A DNA stretch of 6,579 bases from JBEIFW01 sp044370695 (GTDB lineage: Bacteria; Actinomycetota; Acidimicrobiia; Acidimicrobiales; Ilumatobacteraceae): NCBI GenBank assembly GCA_044370695.1, contig JBILVB010000191.1:1-6579 (forward strand), read 5' to 3'. The position numbers and the translations under genes were made by a program. The notes beneath the pieces are model-generated. The model had not been told where the DNA came from and did no database searches. It saw nothing but the letters and a program-made list of their open reading frames with translations. Positions 1 through 5,401 of the stretch are shown here, in pieces (the stretch's first letter is position 1; every line of letters begins with the position of its first letter).

Positions 1-809
1 CGCTCACCGCCGGTGAGCTCGACGCCGACCACCCGGCCGGTGGTGCCCGAGGACCGCAGGATCCGGGTGACCGGGCTCGAGTAGCGGAACGTCACCCCGG
101 CCTTCTCGCACGCCTCGGCCAACCCGGTCGCCATCCGGCCCATGCCGCCCTCGGGGACGAACACGCCGCGGATGCAGTCCATGTAGGTGATCACGGCGTA
201 GACGCCGAGCGCCTCGTACGGCGCGAGCCCGGCGTACATCGACTGGAACGAAAAGATGCGGCGCAGCCGCTCGTCGCGGAAGTACTCGGCGACGATGCGG
301 CCGAGCTTGCGGAACCCGCCGTGGCGCAGCAGGCGCACCCCGGCCAGCGGCGGCCAGGCCAGATCGAGCGGGGAGTCGAAGTTCGACGCGATGAACCGGT
401 CCATCTCGAGCCGGTACAGCTCGGCCAGCCAGTCGGAGAACCGCTCGAACGCCCGGGCCTCGTCACCCCCGCACACCGTGGCGATCTCGTGTGCCATCGC
501 CTCGCGCCCGTGCCACACCCGGAGCTGCGAGCCGTCGGTGTACACCGCCCGGTACATCGGGTCGACCGGATGGAGCCGGACGTGGTCGGCCATCGACGCG
601 CCGGTGGCGGCGAAGGCCTCCTCGAGCAGCTCGGGCATCGTGAGCACGGTCGGGCCGACGTCGAGGGTGTAGCCGGCGCCGCGGACCACGGCGGCCCGCC
701 CGCCCGGTTCGGCCTCCCGTTCGACGACGACGACCTCGTGCCCGGCGCCCACGAGGTGGGCGGCGGCCGACAACCCGCCGAGGCCGGCGCCGATGACGAC
801 GACACGCAC
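1..809 (-). CDS. crtI: CrtI-type phytoene desaturase (FAD-dependent), N-terminal part; cut by window edge
   Basis: Likely phytoene desaturase, which uses FAD to introduce double bands of conjugation into phytoene in carotenoid synthesis, usually at the membrane. The 269 visible residues begin with a Rossmann fold: GAGLGG at residues 7-12, an acidic residue E30 at the end of the second strand for the FAD ribose, and PGGR at 35-38. DVGPTVLTM, then DPMYRAVYTDG and later GVFVPEGGMGRMATGLAEACEKAG follow the CrtI pattern (DAGPTV; PEGGM). CrtI proteins are usually near 500 residues, so about half is missing. The start is GTG at 809-807, immediately before the VRVVVIGAG strand, 6 bases after the prenyl synthase stop. 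Only a weak purine stretch (GAGAAGTAGG) precedes it, so translational coupling is likely. A related CrtN/CrtD-type desaturase or carotene isomerase cannot be excluded from the N-terminus alone. Confidence 0.85.
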   Translation of the reverse strand, partial: MRVVVIGAGLGGLSAAAHLVGAGHEVVVVEREAEPGGRAAVVRGAGYTLDVGPTVLTMPELLEEAFAATGASMADHVRLHPVDPMYRAVYTDGSQLRVWHGREAMAHEIATVCGGDEARAFERFSDWLAELYRLEMDRFIASNFDSPLDLAWPPLAGVRLLRHGGFRKLGRIVAEYFRDERLRRIFSFQSMYAGLAPYEALGVYAVITYMDCIRGVFVPEGGMGRMATGLAEACEKAGVTFRYSSPVTRILRSSGTTGRVVGVELTGGE

Positions 810-815
810 GGCGGC

Positions 816-1874
816 CTACTTCTCGCGCCAGGCGACGTAGTGGGCGAGCTCGGTGAGCGCCGTGCGCGCCTCGGCGGTGATCGGGGCGGCGCTCAACGCG
901 TCGACCGCTTCGTGGGTGAGCGCCTCGATGCGCGCCTCGAGCGCGCCGAGCGCGCCGGTCGACACGAGCACCTCCTGCAGGGTGAGGATGGCCTCCTCGT
1001 CGAGGTCGGGCGTGCCGATCCGGGCGAGCACGGCGTGCTGGGCGGGGGTGGCGGCGGCCGTCGCCAGCGCGAGCAGCGGGGTCGGCTTGCCCTCCCGCAG
1101 GTCGTCGCCCACCGGCTTGCCGGTGACCGCTTCGTCGCCGAAGGCGCCCAGCACGTCGTCGCGCAGCTGGAACGCATCGCCGAGCGGCAACCCGTAGGCC
1201 GACAACGGGCCGAGCAGCTCTCCGGTCCGCTCGGGGGCGGCGAGGGCCGCGCCGAGGTGGAGTGGACGCTCGACGGTGTACTTGCCGGACTTGTACCGCA
1301 CGATCCGGTCGGCGGCCTCGGCGCGGCGTTCGTTGCGGGCCGTACCGACGACGTCGAGGTACTGGCCGACGTTCAGTTCGATCCGCAGCTCGTGCCAGAT
1401 GGCATGGGCCGCCACGGGCGCGCCGGACAGGAACCGGTCGGCGTAGACGAATGCGAGGTCGCCGATGAGGATCGCGACCCCCTCGCCGAAGCGTCGGGAT
1501 TCCCCGGTCCAGGACTGCTCGGCGTGCCGGTCGGCGAACACCAGGTGGGCCGACCGGGCGCCGCGCCGGGTGGCCGAGCCGTCCATCACGTCGTCGTGGA
1601 ACAGGGCGAAGGCGTGGAGCAGCTCGAACGCGGCGCCGGCGTCGATCCACCGCTCGTCGTCGTCGGCACCTCCGGCGCCGACGAAGCCCCAGTGGCAGAA
1701 CGCCGGCCGGAGCCGCTTGCCGCCACCGAGGGTGAGCGACCGGAGGGCCACGAAGACGTCGCCGAGCGCCGGATCGACGGCGTGCCAGCGTGCCGCTTCC
1801 TCGTCGATGGCGGCGGCCAGGCGGTCCTCGACCCGCCGGGCGAGGGCGACCAACGAGGCGGGGGCGTCGGACAC
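816..1874 (-). CDS. Polyprenyl diphosphate synthase, probable geranylgeranyl diphosphate synthase
   Basis: Trans-type prenyltransferase of 352 residues that condenses isopentenyl diphosphate onto allylic diphosphates, probably giving C20 GGPP for phytoene. Visible motifs are GGGKRLRP at 50-57 (substrate binding), the first aspartate-rich motif DDVMD at 94-98, K198 in RYKSGKYT, FQLRDD at 235-240 and GDDLREGKPT at 256-265. The second aspartate-rich motif reads DDVLG, with glycine instead of the usual third aspartate, as I recall from actinobacterial IdsA-type enzymes; this is not a defect. Length is normal. The start is GTG at 1874-1872, placed 6 bases after a TACCGT hexamer. A GGAGG at 1892-1896 is 17 bases upstream, too far for an ordinary ribosome site, so a leaderless message is preferred. 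The gene heads an operon with the desaturase, which supports a carotenoid role. Exact chain length (C15, C20 or longer) is not provable by eye. Confidence 0.93.
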   Translation of the reverse strand: MSDAPASLVALARRVEDRLAAAIDEEAARWHAVDPALGDVFVALRSLTLGGGKRLRPAFCHWGFVGAGGADDDERWIDAGAAFELLHAFALFHDDVMDGSATRRGARSAHLVFADRHAEQSWTGESRRFGEGVAILIGDLAFVYADRFLSGAPVAAHAIWHELRIELNVGQYLDVVGTARNERRAEAADRIVRYKSGKYTVERPLHLGAALAAPERTGELLGPLSAYGLPLGDAFQLRDDVLGAFGDEAVTGKPVGDDLREGKPTPLLALATAAATPAQHAVLARIGTPDLDEEAILTLQEVLVSTGALGALEARIEALTHEAVDALSAAPITAEARTALTELAHYVAWREK

Positions 1875-1880
1875 GCCGTC

Positions 1881-1886
1881 ACGGTA
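1881..1886 (-). promoter_or_regulatory. -10-like element TACCGT of the prenyl synthase/crtI operon
   Basis: On the minus strand TACCGT is followed by 6 bases (GACGGC) and then the GTG start, the exact distance for transcription to begin at the start codon. It fits the actinobacterial -10 form TANNNT. No convincing -35 is seen. Nine bases (GCCTACCGT) are shared with the element before the amidohydrolase. Confidence 0.6.
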
Positions 1887-1915
1887 GGCGACCTCCGGGG
1901 GAGAACTGCCTACCG
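1882..1915. promoter_or_regulatory. Inverted repeat over the promoter of the carotenoid operon
   Basis: Perfect 8-base arms CGGTAGGC (1882-1889) and GCCTACCG (1908-1915) are separated by 18 bases, which hold a smaller nested stem CTCC-GGG-GGAG (1893-1903). It fills most of the 46-base gap between the cyclase stop and the prenyl synthase start. One arm contains five of the six bases of the -10-like element. It could be an operator for a dimeric regulator, the terminator hairpin of the cyclase gene (no T-run follows), or both. Function is inferred only. Confidence 0.5.
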
Positions 1916-1920
1916 AGGGG

Positions 1921-3039
1921 TCAGGACCGCCGCGAGTGCTTCATGCGGTACATGGCGGCGTCGGCCTGCCGGAGCGGCTCCTCGGGGTCACCGCTCGGGG
2001 TCGGCCCGAGCGCGATCCCGAGGCTCACGCCGACCTGAACCGACCCGATGGAGACGGCCATCGGCCGGTGGAAGGACTCCCAGATGCGCCGGGCGACCCC
2101 TTCGGCCGCCGCGCCGTCGGCTCCCGGGCAGATGACCACGAACTCGTCCCCGCCGTAGCGCACGGCGACGTCGCCGGCGCGCACCGCCTGGCGGAGTCGG
2201 TCGGCGCAGATCCGCAGGACCTCGTCGCCGACGTCGTGCCCGTACCGGTCGTTGACCTGCTTGAACAGATTCAGGTCGGCGAACACCACGGCGTAGGTCG
2301 TGCGGCGGCTCCCGGCGTCGGCGGCGGCACCGGCGAGGACGGCCGACAGTCGGCTCCGGTTGGCCAGGCCGGTGAGCGCGTCGTGGCCCGCTTGGAACTC
2401 GAGCTCCCGCTCGGTCTTGCGCAAGGCCGTCACGTCGGTGACGTGGACGACGTATCCGCCGACGCCGGCGTCGTGCAACTGATTCGCCACGCGGACCTCG
2501 ACCACCCGGCGGCGGTCGCGACCGACGGCGATCTCCGATTCGGCGGTCGTGATCAGTCCGGGCCGGTCACCGACCTGTGCGAAGGCTCGTTCGATGATCG
2601 GCGCGTTCGGGCCGAACAAGTCCCGGAAGGGCCGACCGGTCAGGGAGGCGGCGGGGATCTCGAACACGCTGATCACCGAGTCGCTCGCGTAGGTGACGAG
2701 GCCGTCGTCCTCGACGAGCAACACCACGTCGGCGGCGTGACGCAGCAACGCACGCAGGCGCCGGTCGCTCGCCTCGACCTGTGCGTGCAGCGACCCGGTG
2801 TCGGCCACTCCGACGACCGGCCGAGCGCGCGAGGCGAGCGCGAGCGCAGCGAGTGCGACGCCGACCCCGGCGACGGCGAGTTCGGTGGACCCGACCGACT
2901 CCTCGAGCGAGGGAACGAGCAGCGGGGCGGCGTGGACGCCCGCCGAGAGCAGGATCAGGGCGCGCACCGGCCCGGATCGCACGGCATCGGAGATGCGACG
3001 GGGACGGGACGGGGGATCCAAGCTCGCTCCGACGGCCAT
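1921..3039 (-). CDS. Membrane-anchored PAS-GGDEF diguanylate cyclase
   Basis: Predicted to make cyclic di-GMP from two GTP at the cytoplasmic face of the membrane. The 372-residue protein has two hydrophobic segments (about 27-44 and 53-70) that could form a short hairpin anchor, a PAS-like sensor domain (about 90-205, LLRHAADVVLLVEDDGLVTYASD onward in pieces) and a C-terminal GGDEF domain (about 215-370). The cyclase looks active: HDALTGLANR at 219-228, D255 in FADLN, NDRYGHDVGDE at 263-273 and an intact GGDEF at 296-300. RAGD at 287-290 lies five residues before GGDEF, matching the RxxD inhibitory site for product feedback. No EAL or HD-GYP domain follows. The ATG at 3039-3037 has no clear Shine-Dalgarno sequence but a TACCGG 7 bases upstream. 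The gene is flanked by gaps of 135 and 46 bases, so it may be a single-gene unit. The PAS ligand is not evident. Confidence 0.93.
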   Translation of the reverse strand: MAVGASLDPPSRPRRISDAVRSGPVRALILLSAGVHAAPLLVPSLEESVGSTELAVAGVGVALAALALASRARPVVGVADTGSLHAQVEASDRRLRALLRHAADVVLLVEDDGLVTYASDSVISVFEIPAASLTGRPFRDLFGPNAPIIERAFAQVGDRPGLITTAESEIAVGRDRRRVVEVRVANQLHDAGVGGYVVHVTDVTALRKTERELEFQAGHDALTGLANRSRLSAVLAGAAADAGSRRTTYAVVFADLNLFKQVNDRYGHDVGDEVLRICADRLRQAVRAGDVAVRYGGDEFVVICPGADGAAAEGVARRIWESFHRPMAVSIGSVQVGVSLGIALGPTPSGDPEEPLRQADAAMYRMKHSRRS

Positions 3040-3046
3040 GGCCGTC
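3031..3046. promoter_or_regulatory. 16-base perfect palindrome containing the cyclase start codon
   Basis: GACGGCCATGGCCGTC reads the same on both strands and is centred on the ATG of the cyclase gene, just after the TACCGG element. A protein bound here would block the presumed transcription start. Codons 1-3 (Met-Ala-Val) use up half of it, so chance in GC-rich sequence is possible. Confidence 0.4.
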
Positions 3047-3052
3047 CCGGTA
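3047..3052 (-). promoter_or_regulatory. Possible -10-like element TACCGG of the diguanylate cyclase gene
   Basis: On the minus strand TACCGG precedes the ATG by 7 bases (GACGGCC). It differs from the TACCGT/TACGGT form at the last position, so it is a weaker match to TANNNT. Its identical placement is the reason to list it. Confidence 0.38.
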
Positions 3053-3060
3053 CGGATCGG

Positions 3061-3096
3061 ACGGCGGCAGGGGCGCCAAAGGTGGGCAGCCGCCGT
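3061..3096. repeat. 8-base inverted repeat upstream of the diguanylate cyclase
   Basis: ACGGCGGC (3061-3068) and GCCGCCGT (3089-3096) form perfect arms around a 20-base loop, 21-57 bases before the cyclase ATG. It lies in the 135-base gap (3040-3174) that otherwise holds the -10-like element, a short relatively AT-rich patch (3095-3113) and the hairpins behind xseB. It could be an operator or a chance GC-rich pairing. Confidence 0.35.
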
Positions 3097-3130
3097 TGAG
3101 ACAATCTTTCGGTTCGCAGGATCCGACGTG

Positions 3131-3169
3131 CCGGTGTGACCGGGTCGTGCCCGGGCTCGTCCGCCCGGG
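3131..3169 (-). terminator. Hairpins behind xseB, possible terminator without T-run
   Basis: Five bases after the xseB stop on the minus strand is a 7-base-pair all-GC stem: CCCGGGC (3150-3156) against GCCCGGG (3163-3169) with a 6-base loop. A second small stem CCGGT-GTG-ACCGG follows at 3131-3143. No T-run follows either, so an intrinsic terminator of the E. coli type is not shown; GC-rich actinobacteria often lack the T-run. Confidence 0.42.
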
Positions 3170-3174
3170 GAACG

Positions 3175-3384
3175 TCAGGGTTCCAGGTCGGCGACCACCC
3201 GCTCGACTTCGAGGCGAGCCGTGCCGATCCGTTCCCGGCACCACCGGATCAGCAGCGAGGCCCGGGCGACGCGCTCGGCCAGCCGGTCGACGTCGACGGC
3301 GTCGCGCTCGAGCTCGGCCAGGATCGCTTCGAGTTCGGTCATCGCGGCGGCGTAGCCGGCCGGCGGGGCGGTGGGGTCGCTCAC
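3175..3384 (-). CDS. xseB: Exodeoxyribonuclease VII small subunit
   Basis: Small subunit of exonuclease VII, the cytoplasmic nuclease that degrades single-stranded DNA from both ends; several copies wrap each XseA and are needed for activity. The 69-residue protein matches the family in length and in its helical hairpin: YAAAMTELEAILAELE (about 11-26), an amphipathic stretch DVDRLAERVARASLLIRWCRERI (31-53, given here as one helix) and a second helix to the C-terminus. The start is GTG at 3384-3382, which shares four bases (GTGA) with the xseA stop and is preceded by a strong GGGAGGA. A downstream ATG (residue 15) is in frame but would remove part of the first helix, and it lacks this ribosome site. 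The placement directly after xseA is the main support for a protein this short. Confidence 0.92.
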   Translation of the reverse strand: MSDPTAPPAGYAAAMTELEAILAELERDAVDVDRLAERVARASLLIRWCRERIGTARLEVERVVADLEP

Positions 3385-4766
3385 GTCGTTCCTCCCGGGG
3401 TGACGACGACGCTGACGAGTGTGCCCTCGGCGGTGCGGGTGTGCAGGGTCGTACCGGTCGGGGCGTCGGCCGGGCGCCGGACCAGGTCGCCGGCATCGGT
3501 ACGGGTGATCGTCCAGCCCCGGGCGAGCAGGGTCGCCGGATCCGCCGAGCGCACCTGCGCCGCAAGCCCGTCGAGGGTGCGCTCGGCGGACCCGAGCGCT
3601 CGGCGCCCGGCACGGGCCACCCGATCGGACGCGTCGTCGAGGCGGGCGGCGAGCCCGTCGAGCCGCGCCGCCGGCCGGTTCTGCAGACGCCCGGCGGCGC
3701 CGTCGAGGCGGCGGTCGGCCTCGGCCACGGCCCGCATGGTGCGGGTGTCGAGGCGGCGGGTGGCGTCGTGGGTCCGCCGCTCGGACCGCTCGATGACGCC
3801 GGCGGCGGCGAGGCGAAGGGCGCTCGCTGCCGCCTCGAGCCGATCGAGCGCCGCACGGCGGCGGGTGACCAGTGCGGCCGCGCACGCCGTCGGGGTCTTG
3901 AGCGCCTGGTGGGCGGCCTCGTCGGCGATCGAACGGTCGGTCTCGTGCCCGAGGCCGGTGAGCACGGGGATCGGGCAGCCGGCGACGGCGCGAGCGACGA
4001 CCTCGGTGTCGAAGGTGGCGAGGTCGGTGCGCGAGCCCCCGCCGCGCACGAGCAGGACCACGTCGAGCGCGAGGCGTCCGAGGTGTGCGAGGCCGGCCGC
4101 GATCTCGTGCTCGGCGCCGGTGCCCTGCACCCGCACGTCGACCACCGTCAGGCGGAACCGCAGCCCGCTCGCGGTCAGTTCGTGCTCGAGGTCGTGCCAC
4201 GCCGCCGAGCCCACCCGGGTGACCACGCCGAGGTGCACCGGTGCCGCCGGCAGGGCGAGCGCACTCTGGCGGGCGAGGGTGCCGTCGGCGGCGAGGGACC
4301 GCAGCAGCCGGTCCCGGTCGGCGGCGAGCTGGCCCAGGGTGAACAGCGTGTCGATGCCGAGCATCCGCAGGCGAAGGCGCCCGTGCGGGGCGTAGAAGTC
4401 GAGTTCGCCGAAGATCCGCACGGCGATCCCGTCACCCATTCGCAGGCGGCGGCGGGCGAGTTCCGGTCGCAACCGCTCCATCACCCCGCCGAACAGCACC
4501 ACACCGATCGTCGCGAGCCCGCCGTCCTCGGTGCGCTCGACGAGGTCGAACCAGGCGTGCCCACCGCGCTTCGCGTATCCGTGGACCTCGCCGCGGACCC
4601 AGACCCCCTCGGGGGTGGCCCGGCGTAGCGCATAGGAGACGAGCGCACCGAGCTGCGACACCGTGTACGTCTCGTCGGCGTCGGTCCCGCCGGGCGACTC
4701 GTCGTCGGGCCCGAAGAGCCCAGGCTGGTCCACCGCCCCAGTCTGGCCGGTACGGTCCCCGTCCAT
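3381..4766 (-). CDS. xseA: Exodeoxyribonuclease VII large subunit
   Basis: Catalytic subunit of exonuclease VII, which trims single-stranded DNA in repair and recombination. The 461 residues fit the family (about 400-460). An OB-fold DNA-binding domain lies at about 33-138 (YTVSQLGALVSYAL, then VWVRGEV). The nuclease domain follows: GVVTRVGSAAWHDL at 180-193, RGGGSRTDLATFDTE at 241-255 and GHETDRSIADEAA at 273-285. D192, R241, H274 and D277 line up with residues reported as catalytic in E. coli XseA (D155, R205, H238, D241, aligned by eye). The usual RAPTPSAAAE reads LKTPTACAAA here. Residues 300-405 are an Arg/Ala-rich coiled coil with repeated RLD turns, and LLARGW at 413-418 marks the C-terminal end. 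ATG at 4766-4764 has GAGGGG 7 bases upstream; a GTG at codon 12 (4733) is an alternative, since the first 32 residues are not conserved. Confidence 0.95.
   Translation of the reverse strand: MDGDRTGQTGAVDQPGLFGPDDESPGGTDADETYTVSQLGALVSYALRRATPEGVWVRGEVHGYAKRGGHAWFDLVERTEDGGLATIGVVLFGGVMERLRPELARRRLRMGDGIAVRIFGELDFYAPHGRLRLRMLGIDTLFTLGQLAADRDRLLRSLAADGTLARQSALALPAAPVHLGVVTRVGSAAWHDLEHELTASGLRFRLTVVDVRVQGTGAEHEIAAGLAHLGRLALDVVLLVRGGGSRTDLATFDTEVVARAVAGCPIPVLTGLGHETDRSIADEAAHQALKTPTACAAALVTRRRAALDRLEAAASALRLAAAGVIERSERRTHDATRRLDTRTMRAVAEADRRLDGAAGRLQNRPAARLDGLAARLDDASDRVARAGRRALGSAERTLDGLAAQVRSADPATLLARGWTITRTDAGDLVRRPADAPTGTTLHTRTAEGTLVSVVVTPGGTT
3390..3396 (-). promoter_or_regulatory. Shine-Dalgarno site of xseB
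   Basis: GGGAGGA on the minus strand ends 5 bases before the GTG start of xseB and lies inside the last codons of xseA. It fixes the xseB start and shows that Shine-Dalgarno initiation is used for internal operon genes here. Confidence 0.8.
4751..4756 (+). promoter_or_regulatory. -10-like element TACGGT of the Rid gene
   Basis: TACGGT is followed by 8 pyrimidine-rich bases (CCCCGTCC) and the ATG. No ribosome site is present, which suits a leaderless message. The element lies within codons 4-6 of xseA on the opposite strand. It shares GGTACGGT with the element before the 50-residue membrane protein. No clear -35 is visible. Confidence 0.6.
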
Positions 4767-5112
4767 GTCGAAACCCCTCGGTCCCTACACCCCGATCGTG
4801 CGTGCCGGCGACTGGATCATCGTGTCCGGACAGCTCGGGCTGCGCGACGGCGTCCTCGCCGAGGGGGTGGCGGCCCAGACGAGCCAGGCGGTCGCGAACC
4901 TGACGGCGCTGCTCGCGTCGATGGGCGCCGAACTCTCCGATGTCGCGAAGACGCTGTGCTTCCTCACCGACATCGGCACGTTCGCCACCTTCAACGAGGC
5001 GTACGTGGCCGGGTTCGGTGACCACCGACCCGCGCGCTCGACGATCGGGGTGGCCGCCCTACCCGGTGGCGCCGCCGTCGAGATCGAGGCGTGGGCCTAC
5101 AAGCCGCTCTGA
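4765..5112 (+). CDS. Rid (YjgF/YER057c/UK114) family protein, possible enamine/imine deaminase
   Basis: A 115-residue soluble protein of the Rid family. RidA members hydrolyse reactive enamines and imines released by PLP enzymes; other subfamilies have different or unknown substrates. Family landmarks are GPYTPIVRAGDWIIVSGQ at 6-23, AQTSQAVANLTALLASMGA at 37-55, DVAKTLCFLTDIGTFATFNEAY at 59-80, PARSTIGVAALP at 89-100 and VEIEAWA at 105-111. R91 corresponds to the essential arginine of RidA (R105 in E. coli) and E108 to its conserved glutamate, so deaminase activity is plausible, although the position of the E. coli cysteine after RS is threonine here. Subfamily assignment (RidA versus Rid1-7) needs alignment. 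The ATG at 4765 interlocks with the xseA start on the other strand, has no Shine-Dalgarno sequence and follows TACGGT by 8 bases. Confidence 0.92.
   Translation: MSKPLGPYTPIVRAGDWIIVSGQLGLRDGVLAEGVAAQTSQAVANLTALLASMGAELSDVAKTLCFLTDIGTFATFNEAYVAGFGDHRPARSTIGVAALPGGAAVEIEAWAYKPL
4774..4779 (-). promoter_or_regulatory. Probable Shine-Dalgarno site of xseA
   Basis: GAGGGG on the minus strand ends 7 bases before the ATG at 4766 and supports that start over the GTG at codon 12. It lies inside codons 4-5 of the Rid gene on the other strand, so the xseA leader must be transcribed from within rid. A matching xseA promoter is not evident; TAGGGA at 4782-4787 is a poor candidate. Confidence 0.5.
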
Positions 5113-5126
5113 CCCCGGGGCCGGGC

Positions 5127-5155
5127 GGTCGGCGCCGCAGCAGGTGGCGCCGCCC
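5127..5155 (+). terminator. Hairpin behind the Rid gene, possible terminator
   Basis: GGCGCC at 5131-5136 pairs with GGCGCC at 5146-5151 around a 9-base loop, extended by C5130-G5152 and, across one mismatch, G5127/G5128 with C5154/C5155. It starts 14 bases after the rid stop and ends 10 bases before the next -10-like element. There is no T-run. It may separate rid from the small membrane protein gene. Confidence 0.4.
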
Positions 5156-5165
5156 ATGTCCCTGG

Positions 5166-5171
5166 TACGGT
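5166..5171 (+). promoter_or_regulatory. -10-like element TACGGT of the small membrane protein gene
   Basis: TACGGT is followed by 7 bases (GCGCGCC) and the GTG start. No ribosome site precedes the GTG. The arrangement matches that of the rid and amidohydrolase genes and is one of the main reasons to accept the 50-residue frame. Confidence 0.57.
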
Positions 5172-5178
5172 GCGCGCC

Positions 5179-5331
5179 GTGGGTGTCGTGCTGATCGTCC
5201 TGGCCCTGCTGCTCCTCCCCGTGGCGGTCCTCGTCTCGGGCGCCGTCGCGTCGGGGATCCTCGGGACGCTGCTGACCAAGGACGCCGAGGCTCGCCACGA
5301 GGGCAGCGAACTCGTCGAGCTCAACACCTGA
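5179..5331 (+). CDS. Small single-pass membrane protein, function unknown (50 aa)
   Basis: Function not recognised. The open frame begins at GTG (5179-5181) and ends at TGA (5329-5331). It encodes a 25-30-residue hydrophobic stretch from residue 2 (GVVLIVLALLLLPVAVLVSG, then AVASGILGTLL) and a polar tail of about 17 residues, mostly acidic, starting TKDAEARHEGSELVELNT. There is no cleavage motif that would favour a secreted peptide, so a single membrane span with a short hydrophilic C-terminus is the simplest reading. Support for it being real: TACGGT sits 7 bases before the GTG, in the same arrangement as at neighbouring genes; third codon positions are nearly all G/C while the second positions are T-rich, as expected for a membrane segment; and it fills the gap between two plus-strand genes. 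It is short enough to be missed by automatic callers. Conservation in relatives would settle it. Confidence 0.72.
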   Translation: MGVVLIVLALLLLPVAVLVSGAVASGILGTLLTKDAEARHEGSELVELNT

Positions 5332-5350
5332 CCGGCGGCCCTGACGCCGA

Positions 5351-5393
5351 GGCGGTGCCGCCCAAGGGGTCGGACGGTTCGAGGGGAATCCCC
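5351..5393 (+). terminator. Two short hairpins between the small membrane protein gene and the amidohydrolase
   Basis: GGCGG-TG-CCGCC (5351-5362) and GGGG-AAT-CCCC (5383-5393) lie in the 82-base gap 5332-5413. Each stem is only 4-5 base pairs (the first loop is very tight) and no T-run follows. They are weak terminator candidates; nothing else is seen in the gap except the -10-like element. Confidence 0.22.
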
Positions 5394-5401
5394 GCAGGGC
5401 C

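Noticed and set aside
463..1650. Minus-strand open frame of 395 codons
   Set aside because: It overlaps the prenyl synthase and crtI in a different frame and is almost entirely Arg/Pro/Gly/Ala; it crosses the stop of one real gene and the start of another.
1892..1896. GGAGG as Shine-Dalgarno site for the prenyl synthase
   Set aside because: It is 17 bases from the GTG start and no in-frame start lies at the right distance. It sits within the nested stem of the inverted repeat.
1872..1915. Operator for a CarH/LitR-type light regulator, as a firm annotation
   Set aside because: The repeat is real, but I cannot match its sequence to a known operator and no regulator gene is present; left as an unassigned inverted repeat.
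321..2135. Long open frame of 604 codons on the plus strand
   Set aside because: It runs antisense to the crtI, prenyl synthase and cyclase genes, has an Arg/Gly/Glu-rich sequence with no recognisable domain and continues through gene boundaries. It is a by-product of GC-rich codons.
3040..3174. Riboswitch or other structured RNA in the cyclase upstream gap
   Set aside because: I looked for c-di-GMP and other conserved riboswitch cores and saw none. If the cyclase is leaderless, there would be no leader RNA to carry one.
2781..4628. Long open frame of 615 codons on the plus strand
   Set aside because: It is antisense to cyclase, xseB and xseA, is low in complexity (Arg, Gly, Ala, Pro) and matches no family. 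The minus-strand genes have clear motifs.
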